Of a DNA stretch of 64,000 nucleotides, positions 16,634 to 25,193 are shown piece after piece. Position numbers and translations under genes: made by a program. The first letter of the stretch is position 1; each line of letters begins with the position of its first letter. The notes below the pieces were generated by a model. It made no database searches. It saw nothing but the letters and a program-made list of their open reading frames with translations, and was not told where the DNA came from. The stretch covers positions 1-64,000 of the forward strand of contig CAZMGH010000004.1 in the NCBI GenBank assembly GCA_964565805.1. The letters are read 5' to 3'. The stretch comes from Catenibacillus sp964565805 (GTDB taxonomy: Bacteria > Bacillota > Clostridia > Lachnospirales > Lachnospiraceae).

Positions 16634-18407
16634 CATAATTATAATCTACATTAAGCGCATCTAAAAAATCACATTCCCGGTGCTGACAGGTCATAAGGAT
16701 GGCCTGGCCCGGCCGGGATCTGGAAAGCCAGGACAAAAAGGCCCTTAAGCGGCCGTCATCGTAAAAGGCAAATGTATCGTCAAAGATCACTGGCATTTCC
16801 ATTTGAGGAAATACAATGCGGGCGGCAGACAGCCTTAAGGCGGCCTGCATCTGCTCCACAGTGCCCTGGCTCAGCCGTTCCATAGGCAGGAGGGTCTTAG
16901 AATTGTCCACGGAAACTTTCAGATCCGGGTTTACATAAAACATCCGCTTATGCCCGGTAATTTCCTCCATGATCTGTGAGGCCTCCCGGCAAAGCTGCCC
17001 TCCAAAATCTTCATGGATTTCCTCAGCCAAAGATCGGATAATATTCCTGGCTGTATCCACGCAAAACATTTCTTTCTTTAGCTCCCCGGCCTTCCCTTTT
17101 AACTGGTCCAAGGCTTCCTGACAATCTTCCAGCATATTTTCAGTCTCCACCCGCCGTTCTTCCTCCCAGGCCGCCCGCTCCTGCTGCTTCTGGTACTGAC
17201 GAATAGTATTTTCCAGGTCCTTCTCCCGGTCATTCAGAGCTTTAAGCTGTGCCGCAAGCTGCGCCTTTTCTCTGGCGATCCCTTCCAGCTGTTCTGGCGC
17301 CGTTAGCCGCCCCCGGCTTCCGGAATCATCCGCAGGCACCCGGCTTCCAGCATCCGGCGCCGGACCTTCCCTTTTAACGCTTCCTAAAAACCGTCCCCCG
17401 CCAAAGATCCCTGCAGCCACAAGCAAAAGGCTGGCCGCAGCCCCAAGACTTCTTATGACCGGCTCAAGTTGATTCCAGAAAAAGGTCGTTCCTACACCGA
17501 AAACTGACCCCAGGACCAGGCACCAAAAATAAGGGATTTTAAAAAAGCTGCCGCCCTCCCGGGCCTCAAGCTTTTTCTGGCTCCGGCGCACATCTTTTGC
17601 TTCCAGTTCTTCCTGGGCACGGATCTGGGACTTCCACTGCCGCTCCGCTTCCAGGAGCATCCCCCACCGGGTCTGGCGCCGCTCCATGTCCCGACGCACT
17701 TTTGCCAGCTCTCCTGACAGAACCTTTGCCTGATCCGGGGTCAAAGGATCTGTGAAAGACCCGATCCCAGATCCGTCTCCCAGCGGATCTCTCTGCTGTT
17801 TAAGGGTCTGGATTTTTTCTTCCATGGATCGGAGCTGGTCTGTAGGGACAGATTTTTGCAGCTTTAGCCGTTCCTGGCCTAAAACCTTAAGGGCCCGGCC
17901 CAGATGGAGGTTAGCGCTGCCAGTCAAAGCCAGGTTTGCCGCCTGACTTTGAAGCTCTAATGCAAATCGGGGGTCCATCGTGCTCTGCCCTTGAGCTACA
18001 TGGATAGTATTTCGGTAATTTTCCTCTGTAAGCCCGGGAATCAGATCGCCCAAATGGCCGTGGAGCAGGGGAACTTCCTTGCCCGTATCCAGGCATATTA
18101 GCTGGACCTTTTGGGTTTCCTTATAAAAATTCCGGTACAGCCGGTAAGTCTTTTCTTCATGGCAAAAGATCATGGCCCCTTCATAATTGCTCCCGGATTC
18201 CCAGGGCATGTACCGGTTGTACAGATCCCCGGCAGCGGCCCGTCCCCGAAGCCTCTGGGCTCCGAAAAACATGCACCGGATAAATGCGCACACTGTAGAC
18301 TTTCCTGCCTCATTTCCCCCGAAAATCAGGTTTAGGCGGGGCCCCAGCTCGATTTTATAATGATGGAACTTTCCAAAATGGATCAGTTCCAGCTCTTTAA
18401 TGATCAT
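16563..18407 (-). CDS. YhaN/SbcC-like AAA ATPase, compact, with a central membrane hairpin
   Basis: 614 residues. The N-terminal Rad50/SbcC-type half begins MIIKELELIHFGKFHHYKI with Walker A GGNEAGKST (30-38); the C-terminal half has the signature LSQGTVEQMQAALRLSAAR and Walker B MPVIFDDTFAFYD. Between them are coiled-coil-like stretches and two hydrophobic segments near residues 295-335 (IPYFWCLVLGSVFGVGTTFF and SLGAAASLLLVAAGIFGG), separated by about 15 residues. No CXXC zinc hook is visible. The ATG at 18407 overlaps the partner nuclease stop by four bases (ATGA) and has AGGAG upstream. Together they should form an Mre11-Rad50-like nuclease complex. The last about 20 residues are antisense to prs and may not be conserved. 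Confidence 0.85.
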   Translation of the reverse strand: MIIKELELIHFGKFHHYKIELGPRLNLIFGGNEAGKSTVCAFIRCMFFGAQRLRGRAAAGDLYNRYMPWESGSNYEGAMIFCHEEKTYRLYRNFYKETQKVQLICLDTGKEVPLLHGHLGDLIPGLTEENYRNTIHVAQGQSTMDPRFALELQSQAANLALTGSANLHLGRALKVLGQERLKLQKSVPTDQLRSMEEKIQTLKQQRDPLGDGSGIGSFTDPLTPDQAKVLSGELAKVRRDMERRQTRWGMLLEAERQWKSQIRAQEELEAKDVRRSQKKLEAREGGSFFKIPYFWCLVLGSVFGVGTTFFWNQLEPVIRSLGAAASLLLVAAGIFGGGRFLGSVKREGPAPDAGSRVPADDSGSRGRLTAPEQLEGIAREKAQLAAQLKALNDREKDLENTIRQYQKQQERAAWEEERRVETENMLEDCQEALDQLKGKAGELKKEMFCVDTARNIIRSLAEEIHEDFGGQLCREASQIMEEITGHKRMFYVNPDLKVSVDNSKTLLPMERLSQGTVEQMQAALRLSAARIVFPQMEMPVIFDDTFAFYDDGRLRAFLSWLSRSRPGQAILMTCQHRECDFLDALNVDYNYVNLDFSDTFPVKRRSCHMGQEDR

Positions 18408-19510
18408 ATGCCCTCTCCTGTTCTGTACAAAGCCCAAAAACCATAATACAAAATTTTATTCCGGGTCCGCTCGTCCACATCCATAGCTCTTACCTTATCC
18501 ATATACCGGCCTAAAAGATTCCCTTTATTTGCCTCATAAAGACTGTCAAAATCAAAATCCCAGGTCATGTCATCGGTTACGGATACCACATGGTCCATCG
18601 CTGAAATTTCAGAAAGATCCGGTTCCAGTTCCACGCTTTTAAAGCCTTCCAGAGTGATCTTGTAAAGATTTTCCGCTCCGTCTTTTAAATTTTCCTCACA
18701 GCGCTTCATTTCCAGGGCCGCCTGATCCCGGATCTGTCCCCAGGTCATGTCTCCTTTAACCGAAATCGATAGATTTACATAATTCCACTTTGCCTGAGGA
18801 ACAAACCGGACCATGACCTGCCCGTTTTTAATCTCTCCCCGGATAAATCCATGGGGGCCTTCATCATTTTTATCAACAGGCTCCAGAGCGCCGCTATAAG
18901 CCATCCTGCCCTGAGCATCGATCCATGGCTTATGAATATGGCCCAGGGCAATATAATCAAATCTTGAGTCTCTCAGCCGGTCCCAGCGTATGGGAATATG
19001 CTTTGGATCCCCGCCGTGAGCTATAAGAATGTGGGCACAGTCCCCGGGAAGACCCTTTCCATCCGGTCCTGTCCGGTCCGGAGACAATGTATCATACAAA
19101 GGCTCCGTCATTTCCCGACGGTCATAGCTAAATCCGTACACGCACAGGTTCAGATCCGGAAGATAGACCCGCTGACAGGGGGGTTCTCCAAAAAAAGTCA
19201 CATTTTCCGGCCATGGAAAGCTTTTATAGGGGGACCCGTGCGTCAGGGGATCATGATTGCCGCCAATAATAAAAAAACGCACCGGCGCCGCCTGGGCAAA
19301 ATGATAGGCAAGTTCTTTCAGCTCCCTCTTTAAAGGCTGACGGTGGAACAGATCCCCGCAGATAAAGACCCCATCCGCTCCCTCTTCCTGAGCCTGATGA
19401 AGCACCTGGTAAAAGCTTTCATAAATCCCCTTTGCCCGCCGGTCACTCCAAGACTTTCCCCGATCCGGCACAGCTCCCAAATGTACATCTGCCAGATGAA
19501 AAAAAAGCAT
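18404..19510 (-). CDS. YhaO/SbcD-like DNA repair exonuclease (calcineurin-like phosphoesterase)
   Basis: 368 residues. All metallophosphoesterase motifs of the Mre11/SbcD group are visible in order: HLADVHLG near the start, ICGDLFH, IIGGNHD, ILIAHGG and LGHIHKP. It is the nuclease partner of the ATPase encoded immediately downstream with a four-base overlap. The pair probably processes double-strand breaks or hairpins. It is closer to Bacillus YhaO than to SbcD judging by the MLFFHLADVHLG start and its pairing with a YhaN-like ATPase, but that is a judgement by eye. It follows asnS after a strong terminator. Confidence 0.87.
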   Translation of the reverse strand: MLFFHLADVHLGAVPDRGKSWSDRRAKGIYESFYQVLHQAQEEGADGVFICGDLFHRQPLKRELKELAYHFAQAAPVRFFIIGGNHDPLTHGSPYKSFPWPENVTFFGEPPCQRVYLPDLNLCVYGFSYDRREMTEPLYDTLSPDRTGPDGKGLPGDCAHILIAHGGDPKHIPIRWDRLRDSRFDYIALGHIHKPWIDAQGRMAYSGALEPVDKNDEGPHGFIRGEIKNGQVMVRFVPQAKWNYVNLSISVKGDMTWGQIRDQAALEMKRCEENLKDGAENLYKITLEGFKSVELEPDLSEISAMDHVVSVTDDMTWDFDFDSLYEANKGNLLGRYMDKVRAMDVDERTRNKILYYGFWALYRTGEGI

Positions 19511-19564
19511 CCAGTCACTTCCTTCCAGATAAAAAGCTGCTGCTTACCTGTGGGCAGCAGCGAT

Positions 19565-19615
19565 AAAAAGGCGTCTGAAGCTCTGACGGCACTGACCGCA
19601 GAGTTTCAGACGCCT
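19565..19615 (-). terminator. asnS terminator
   Basis: Perfect 11-bp arms AGGCGTCTGAA (19569-19579) and TTCAGACGCCT (19605-19615), a further inner stem CTCTG/CAGAG, then a run of U on the minus strand. It starts eight bases after the asnS stop codon. Confidence 0.85.
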
Positions 19616-19622
19616 GCCTGAA

Positions 19623-21014
19623 TTAAAGTTCACAGTTATTTACAGTTCTTGGGAAAGGAATCACATCTCTGATGTTAGACATGCCGGTAAGGTACATGAC
19701 GCACCGCTCAAAGCCAAGACCATATCCGGAATGGCGCACAGAACCGTAACGACGAAGATCCAGATAGAAATCATAATCTTCCTTTTTCAGTCCCAGCGCT
19801 TCCATGCGGGTCACCAGCTTGTCATGATCATCCTCTCTCTGGCTTCCCCCGATGATCTCCCCAATGCCCGGTACAAGAAGATCCATGGCAGCCACCGTCT
19901 TTTTATCCTCATTAAGCTTCATGTAGAAAGCTTTGATCTCCTTTGGATAATCAGTAACAAACACCGGACGCTTAAATACCTGCTCTGTCAGATACCGCTC
20001 ATGCTCTGTCTGCAAGTCTGTGCCCCAGGACACCTTATAATCAAAATGGCCGTTATTTTTCATGAGAATATCCACAGCCTCTGTGTAGGTCACACGGGCA
20101 AAATCTGATGTGGCCACATGCTCAAGACGCTTAAGAAGACCCTTGTCCACAAACTGGTTGAAAAATGCCATTTCCTGAGGAGCGTTTTCCATCACATAGT
20201 TAATAATATACTTGATCATCTTTTCTGCCATGTCCATGTTGTCCTGCAGATCCGCAAAAGCCATCTCCGGCTCGATCATCCAAAACTCAGCCGCATGGCG
20301 GGTGGTGTTGGAATTTTCCGCTCTGAAGGTAGGACCAAAGGTATAAATGTTCCGGAAAGCCATGGCATAGGTTTCCCCGTTTAACTGACCGCTCACTGTA
20401 AGGTTGGTCGGCTTGCCGAAAAAATCCTGGCGGTAGTCTACCTGGCCGTCTTCAGTCTTTGGCACATCGTTTAAATCCAGTGTGGTTACCTGGAACATTT
20501 CCCCGGCGCCTTCACAGTCGCTGCCGGTAATCAGCGGTGTATGTACATAGACAAAATCCTGCTCCTGAAAAAACTTGTGAATAGCATAGGCGATCAGGGA
20601 GCGGACACGGAATACGGCCTGGAAAGTGTTTGTCCGGGCTCTTAAGTGAGGCAGTGTCCGCAAATATTCAAAGGTATGGCGTTTGGGCTGAAGAGGATAA
20701 TCCGGCGTGGAAGGCCCCTCGATCTCCACCTTATCCGCCTGGATCTCAAAAGGCTGTTTCGCTGTAGGGGTTGCCACCAGCATACCCTCAACGATCACTG
20801 CCGCGCCTACGTTTAATTTGGAAATTTCCGCAAAGTTCTCTAATTTATCAGTATATACTACCTGAAGAGTCTGAAAATAAGTCCCGTCATTTACTATAAG
20901 AAAACCAAAGGTTTTAGAATCACGGATATTTCTGAGCCAACCGCCGATCTTAACGGTCTGTCCCACATACTTTTCCTGGTCCTTAAATAGTTCCCGTACT
21001 GTTATCAGTTTCAT
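19623..21014 (-). CDS. asnS: Asparaginyl-tRNA synthetase
   Basis: 463 residues, full length. Class II synthetase: OB-fold anticodon-binding domain at about 1-110 (VKIGGWLRNIRDSKTFGFLIVNDG), then the catalytic domain with motif 2 FRAENSNTTRHAAEFWMIE and motif 3 GYGLGFERCVMYL. Residues in motif 2 (RAENSNTTRH) are of the AsnRS rather than AspRS type. GGAGGA lies upstream of the ATG. Its promoter is close to the stop of the upstream gene. The leader is only about 80 bases and I see no T-box core, so tRNA-sensing control is not evident. Confidence 0.97.
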   Translation of the reverse strand: MKLITVRELFKDQEKYVGQTVKIGGWLRNIRDSKTFGFLIVNDGTYFQTLQVVYTDKLENFAEISKLNVGAAVIVEGMLVATPTAKQPFEIQADKVEIEGPSTPDYPLQPKRHTFEYLRTLPHLRARTNTFQAVFRVRSLIAYAIHKFFQEQDFVYVHTPLITGSDCEGAGEMFQVTTLDLNDVPKTEDGQVDYRQDFFGKPTNLTVSGQLNGETYAMAFRNIYTFGPTFRAENSNTTRHAAEFWMIEPEMAFADLQDNMDMAEKMIKYIINYVMENAPQEMAFFNQFVDKGLLKRLEHVATSDFARVTYTEAVDILMKNNGHFDYKVSWGTDLQTEHERYLTEQVFKRPVFVTDYPKEIKAFYMKLNEDKKTVAAMDLLVPGIGEIIGGSQREDDHDKLVTRMEALGLKKEDYDFYLDLRRYGSVRHSGYGLGFERCVMYLTGMSNIRDVIPFPRTVNNCEL

Positions 21015-21100
21015 CTGTCTTCCTCCTTACTCGGCATGGGCCGGGCGGTCAGGGTTTAAAAATTACGCCCGCCTCCGCCGCGCCTGGCTAAACTGTTACA

Positions 21101-21129
21101 ATCTTAGCATAGTTTCTTATATTTTCCAA
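21101..21129 (-). promoter_or_regulatory. asnS promoter
   Basis: On the minus strand TTGGAA (21124-21129), 17 bases, TAAGAT (21101-21106). It lies directly after the stop codon of the large upstream gene, giving asnS its own start. Confidence 0.6.
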
Positions 21130-21133
21130 CCCC

Positions 21134-23656
21134 TTAATAATAGCTGAGGAAAATATTCCCTTCTTCCTCAAAGGCTTCCTTGAAATACGCATAGTTCCAA
21201 TCGCCTACTTCCCCTGTGGACGGATCCGCGACCTGGAGATAATAAGGATTATAGCCTACAATAATCACAAACTCTCCCTCATCCCGCTGAACGACCACAA
21301 GACGGTCATTATAAACAAAGTACAGCACATCTTCCAGGGATAAGCCCCGAAGGCTGACCACCTGATGCTGGGTCAGGTTCGCGCTAAGAGCCTGGCTTAA
21401 GGTCATGGAGCTGTCAACGGTCACCTGAGTGTTGTCTTCCGCATAGGAACAGATGGCCTCCACAATCGTGGAAATCGTATCTCCCTGAGCAATGGTCTGG
21501 AAACTTGTGCGGTATTCGCTGGCAATCACCGACTTCTCCCAGACGATTTCCTTGTTTTCACTGACAACGATTCCGGTGGGCTGGGTGCATGCCAGAATTG
21601 CCTCTGCCAGATCCGTATAATCACTATATAGCCCGTCGCCTGTATAAAGATAATACTTTTCAGCAGTGCTTTCATCGGACTGGATTTCAAATACCGCATC
21701 CCCACTGCTCCTTGTCACAGCCTGCTGGCTAAGGGCCTGGGACGCCAAGGCAGAGGGAAGCTGAATATAGACCTCATTTCCCATGACACTGTCGTAAACC
21801 TGTGTAAGATAAATATCTTCTTCTTCATCAGTTTCATTATATACAAGATAATCTCCCGACTCATTTTCCAATACTGTTGTTCCGTCAACCACAGAAACTG
21901 TGGCCAGGGAAATATTAATGGTGGAATCTCCCAGCTGGACGCCGGTAATATACTGGCCTGATGAAGAATACTCCCGGATAACGTTTAAATCCCGATCCAC
22001 AATATATAATGTATCCATGGGAACGATCTGGGAGCCTACACTGTCCTCATAAATCATGGAAGCATCTGCCGTTCCATAGACCAGATCATCGCCGAAAAAT
22101 CCCAAAAGGCACACCACCTTGCCGTCAGCGCTGATGGTCTTTGTCTCCCCGGAATCGAAATAATACACAAGGATCTGGTCCGCGTTTTCCACCTGGGAAT
22201 CACTAGGCATGGCCAGCATTGTCCCGTCGGCGCTAAGCTTGTAATTGTTTATATCCAGCTGCTCGATCACTTCCCGGGCCTGTCCGGTGGAAGCGTCAAT
22301 CCGGTATACAATATCATTAAGACATAAATACAGCTCATGATCCTCATTCATAAAGGCCAGCTTTTCCACGTCCATCATCAGCATTTCATATCCCCGGTCA
22401 GAGGTAATAAATGCCTGTTCCACTGTGGTATTTTGATCCGGGTCATACGTATATATAGCAATCCCTGTCTCCCCGGCATGATTTCCCGATGGCATATATC
22501 CGTAAACAATAAAGTAAAGGGTGCCGTTTTCTTCTATATCCAGGGCCTTGATCCCGAAAGGATACCTTCCGGAAGCATTTTCTGTAGTATCCGGCTGGAT
22601 CACCCTGGTCATAATGTTGTTGGCCCCGTCATAATACCACAAGCATCCGTCCATGGAAAATACAGCCACATAGCCATCTTCATCCTGGGAATACAGAAGG
22701 CCCAGGCTGCTTTCATCTACAACCCCGAGATACAGCTGGTTGGAGGCGATCTCAAAAGAGCTCTGGCCCGGGATATAACTTAGCGAGCGGTGAAAATCCT
22801 TGAGACTCCAGGTTTCGCCATTCACCTGGATCGTATAATATTCATTAACATAGTATTCTTTGTAGCTGGAGTCATCTTCATACACCTGGATCTTATATAA
22901 AAGCTGTATGGTGGCTGCCTGTGCGCTGATGGCTTTAATATTTGTGGCGATTTCTCCCGTCACGGAAGGGGACATATCTCCCCACATGACCATATAAGTG
23001 CTGGAATAAATGTCTACATTGGTAAAGGATGTATTGTCATTTAATAAACTGGAGGTCTGCAGGTAGGACTGTACTGTAGAGCTCATATCCGAGTTCAGGG
23101 TGTTCTGGTTAAATTCCCACACAAAGTCCAGCTTTTCTGTCAGGTTGTCATCGATTCCGGACACGATCCTTGTATAAAAATAATATACCTGTCCTTCCTC
23201 ATCGGTCAGATCCAGGGTCAGACAGTATTCCCGCCCTTCCACTAGGGAATTTTTCAGCTGAAGGACATATCTTAGGCCAGTGCCCTGGCTTTCCGACAGA
23301 GAGGCGCTTCCCTCCTCCACCACATAGGTATTGGCCGCATCGGATACTGTATAGGTCACAGAGGCCACAACCGCGTCATTGCCAAACACGTCCAGCAGAA
23401 GGCTTTCATCACTATTCAAAGGAGAAATGCTCTCCCTTAAATAGCCGCAGTCAATAGGGGTGGTATAAGCGTCCATTTTATTGGTCATCGCATCATCATA
23501 GTTGACATAAATCACCGGCAAGGTCGTTTCGTCGGTATCCTCACTGCCTTGTATGCCCCAGTTTTGTATCGTACAGGTGACCACCAGGGCAAAAATAAAG
23601 GTCAGCACATAAGCCGCAGCCAGAATGATCTTTGTTTTCACTTTTAATTTCAGCAT
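21134..23656 (-). CDS. Large membrane-anchored extracellular protein with propeller-like middle and C39-like C-terminal region
   Basis: 840 residues; I do not recognise a named family with certainty. Residues about 7-30 form one membrane-spanning segment, so the rest should be outside the cell. The middle (about 300-620) has repeated short stretches such as YVAVFSMDGCLWYYD, LYFIVYGYMPSGNH, HELYLCLNDIVYRID and QILVYYFDSGETKTI that read like beta-propeller blades. The last 150 residues resemble the bacteriocin-peptidase (C39-like) fold: LSLEDVLYFVYNDRLVVVQ, then FVIIVGYNPYYLQVADPSTGEVG and a final GNIFLSYY. The usual catalytic GH is EF here, so this region is probably not an active protease. 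Its start overlaps the methyltransferase stop (TAATG), so the two are co-translated. Confidence 0.7.
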   Translation of the reverse strand: MLKLKVKTKIILAAAYVLTFIFALVVTCTIQNWGIQGSEDTDETTLPVIYVNYDDAMTNKMDAYTTPIDCGYLRESISPLNSDESLLLDVFGNDAVVASVTYTVSDAANTYVVEEGSASLSESQGTGLRYVLQLKNSLVEGREYCLTLDLTDEEGQVYYFYTRIVSGIDDNLTEKLDFVWEFNQNTLNSDMSSTVQSYLQTSSLLNDNTSFTNVDIYSSTYMVMWGDMSPSVTGEIATNIKAISAQAATIQLLYKIQVYEDDSSYKEYYVNEYYTIQVNGETWSLKDFHRSLSYIPGQSSFEIASNQLYLGVVDESSLGLLYSQDEDGYVAVFSMDGCLWYYDGANNIMTRVIQPDTTENASGRYPFGIKALDIEENGTLYFIVYGYMPSGNHAGETGIAIYTYDPDQNTTVEQAFITSDRGYEMLMMDVEKLAFMNEDHELYLCLNDIVYRIDASTGQAREVIEQLDINNYKLSADGTMLAMPSDSQVENADQILVYYFDSGETKTISADGKVVCLLGFFGDDLVYGTADASMIYEDSVGSQIVPMDTLYIVDRDLNVIREYSSSGQYITGVQLGDSTINISLATVSVVDGTTVLENESGDYLVYNETDEEEDIYLTQVYDSVMGNEVYIQLPSALASQALSQQAVTRSSGDAVFEIQSDESTAEKYYLYTGDGLYSDYTDLAEAILACTQPTGIVVSENKEIVWEKSVIASEYRTSFQTIAQGDTISTIVEAICSYAEDNTQVTVDSSMTLSQALSANLTQHQVVSLRGLSLEDVLYFVYNDRLVVVQRDEGEFVIIVGYNPYYLQVADPSTGEVGDWNYAYFKEAFEEEGNIFLSYY

Positions 23657-24849
23657 TACCCCTCCTCCTTGTGATTTAGGAAATGGGCTGTAAGCAGCCG
23701 TTCCAGGGTAGGTTCAACACCAAGCAGCTGCTTGCAGGAAAGGTAGTCTTTGGAAAGGACAAAAGGCTTTTGCCCCGGTTCTTTTACGCCGCGGATGAGA
23801 ATGTTTTTCGGCGTGTGTTCCATGTCAATAAATTCCAGCACCTGAGTCTTGTAGCCGGCACATTTTAACAGTTCAGCCCTCAGTCCGTCAGTAACCAGAG
23901 CAGCCATACGCTCTTTTAGCAGGCCAAACTGAAGGACCGGGGCCAGGGGATCACATGTGATCTGCCGGTTTAATTCATGGTGGCAGCATGGAACAGACAA
24001 AATCACCCGGGTATTCCACGCCACAGCCTTATACAGAGCATAATCCGTCGCTGTGTCACAGGCGTGGAGGGTCACTACCATATCCACAGAGTCCCAGCCT
24101 TCATAGGAGGCAATATCTCCGTGAAGGAACTGAAGCCGGTCATAGCCGTACCGGCGGGCAAGGGCATTACAGTGTTCGATGACATCTTTTTTCAAGTCAA
24201 GCCCTGTCACTTCAATATCATAGCCATGAAGGATCTTAAGATAAAAATACATGGCGAAGGTCAGATAAGACTTGCCGCATCCAAAATCAATAATATGCAC
24301 CGTCCTTCCCTTATCCAGGGCCGGAAGGATGTCCCGGATAAATTCCAGAAACCGGTTAATCTGGCGGAATTTGTCATATCTGGAACGGACAATCTTGCCC
24401 TCCTTTGTCATGACTCCAAGATCCACCAGAAAATCCACCGGTTTTCCTTCTTCTAAAATATAATTTTTTTCCCGGTTATGGGCCGACACAAGGGCAAACG
24501 GATCCCCGCTTGCGGAAAAATCTTCGGTCCTTGCCTTTTTCTTTATGGTTACTTTGCCTTTTTTGCTTACCAGCACAGTAACATCCATCTTCCGGCTCTG
24601 GACCTGAAGCTGCTTAAAGTCCTTTGCCATCCATTCCAGGATCCTTTCCGCCAGGGCCTTTGGGTCATCGTTAGTGTGGAGCGCCTTAGTGTTCACATAC
24701 CGGGTGGTCTGAAATTTCAGCTGACCTTTAACCATGACCGGGCGGATCCTGACCTTAGACGGCCCGGAAGCATTTCTTGCGCCGCTTAAGGTCATAGTGA
24801 TCAGATCCTCATTTATGATTTCATCCAATATATATCTTAATTGTTCCAT
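23656..24849 (-). CDS. SAM-dependent methyltransferase, METTL25/GSTCD-like (Methyltransf_32 type)
   Basis: 397 residues. The C-terminal half is a Rossmann methyltransferase: IIDFGCGKSYLTFAMYFYL (SAM loop), VTGLDLKKDVIEHC (acidic residue after strand 2), LQFLHGDI, and then VTLHACDTATDYAL and SVPCCHHELN, the His-Ala-Cys and Pro-Cys-Cys-His motifs typical of METTL25-like proteins. The N-terminal 170 residues are a less conserved substrate-binding part. The substrate in bacteria is not known to me; RNA is plausible. I start at 24849 (MEQLRYILDE), with AGGAG eight bases before it, rather than at an in-frame start 48 bases upstream. Confidence 0.8.
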   Translation of the reverse strand: MEQLRYILDEIINEDLITMTLSGARNASGPSKVRIRPVMVKGQLKFQTTRYVNTKALHTNDDPKALAERILEWMAKDFKQLQVQSRKMDVTVLVSKKGKVTIKKKARTEDFSASGDPFALVSAHNREKNYILEEGKPVDFLVDLGVMTKEGKIVRSRYDKFRQINRFLEFIRDILPALDKGRTVHIIDFGCGKSYLTFAMYFYLKILHGYDIEVTGLDLKKDVIEHCNALARRYGYDRLQFLHGDIASYEGWDSVDMVVTLHACDTATDYALYKAVAWNTRVILSVPCCHHELNRQITCDPLAPVLQFGLLKERMAALVTDGLRAELLKCAGYKTQVLEFIDMEHTPKNILIRGVKEPGQKPFVLSKDYLSCKQLLGVEPTLERLLTAHFLNHKEEG

Positions 24850-24906
24850 TAAATTTTCTCCTATACTACAAAGCACAGACACTCGCCTGGTTTTCACAGT
24901 ACATTA

Positions 24907-25026
24907 TTATAGAACATTTCCACCATGAGCACAAGTAACGGCTGTGATTTTATTACAACCGTTCATCCGGTAAACCCATAGGCCATCCTCCATTTTGCAC
25001 AGCTCCCTGACGGCTCCCAGTCCCAT
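24907..25026 (-). other. Short protein-like open frame in the malQ upstream region
   Basis: The 344-base space between the methyltransferase gene and malQ holds an open frame of 39 codons (MGLGAVRELCKMEDGLWVYR, then MNGCNKITAV, ending HGGNVL). The frame stays open further upstream (reading IEFEIPC before the ATG) to a TAG at about 25049. The composition looks protein-like, but there is no ribosome binding site, and it lies across the methyltransferase upstream region. It could be the remains of a small gene. The rest of this gap holds an imperfect hairpin (24937-24963) and a poor -10 for malQ (TATGAT, 25116-25121). Confidence 0.25.
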
Positions 25027-25193
25027 ACAGGGGATTTCAAATTCAATCTACGCAAAAAAATCATTTCTGTTACAGTTTTTTGTTTTTTTATCTATTCTTT
25101 CCGGCAAAAATCGTGTATGATGGTATTAGTCGGCTGCTGTTACCGATGAATGGCAGCATACGCTTAAATTTTTACTTAGGGAGGTTTTTAACG

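Noticed and set aside
21015..21133. T-box riboswitch before asnS
   Set aside because: The leader is only about 80 bases, lacks the T-box core (TGGNACCGCG-like) and has no terminator pair.
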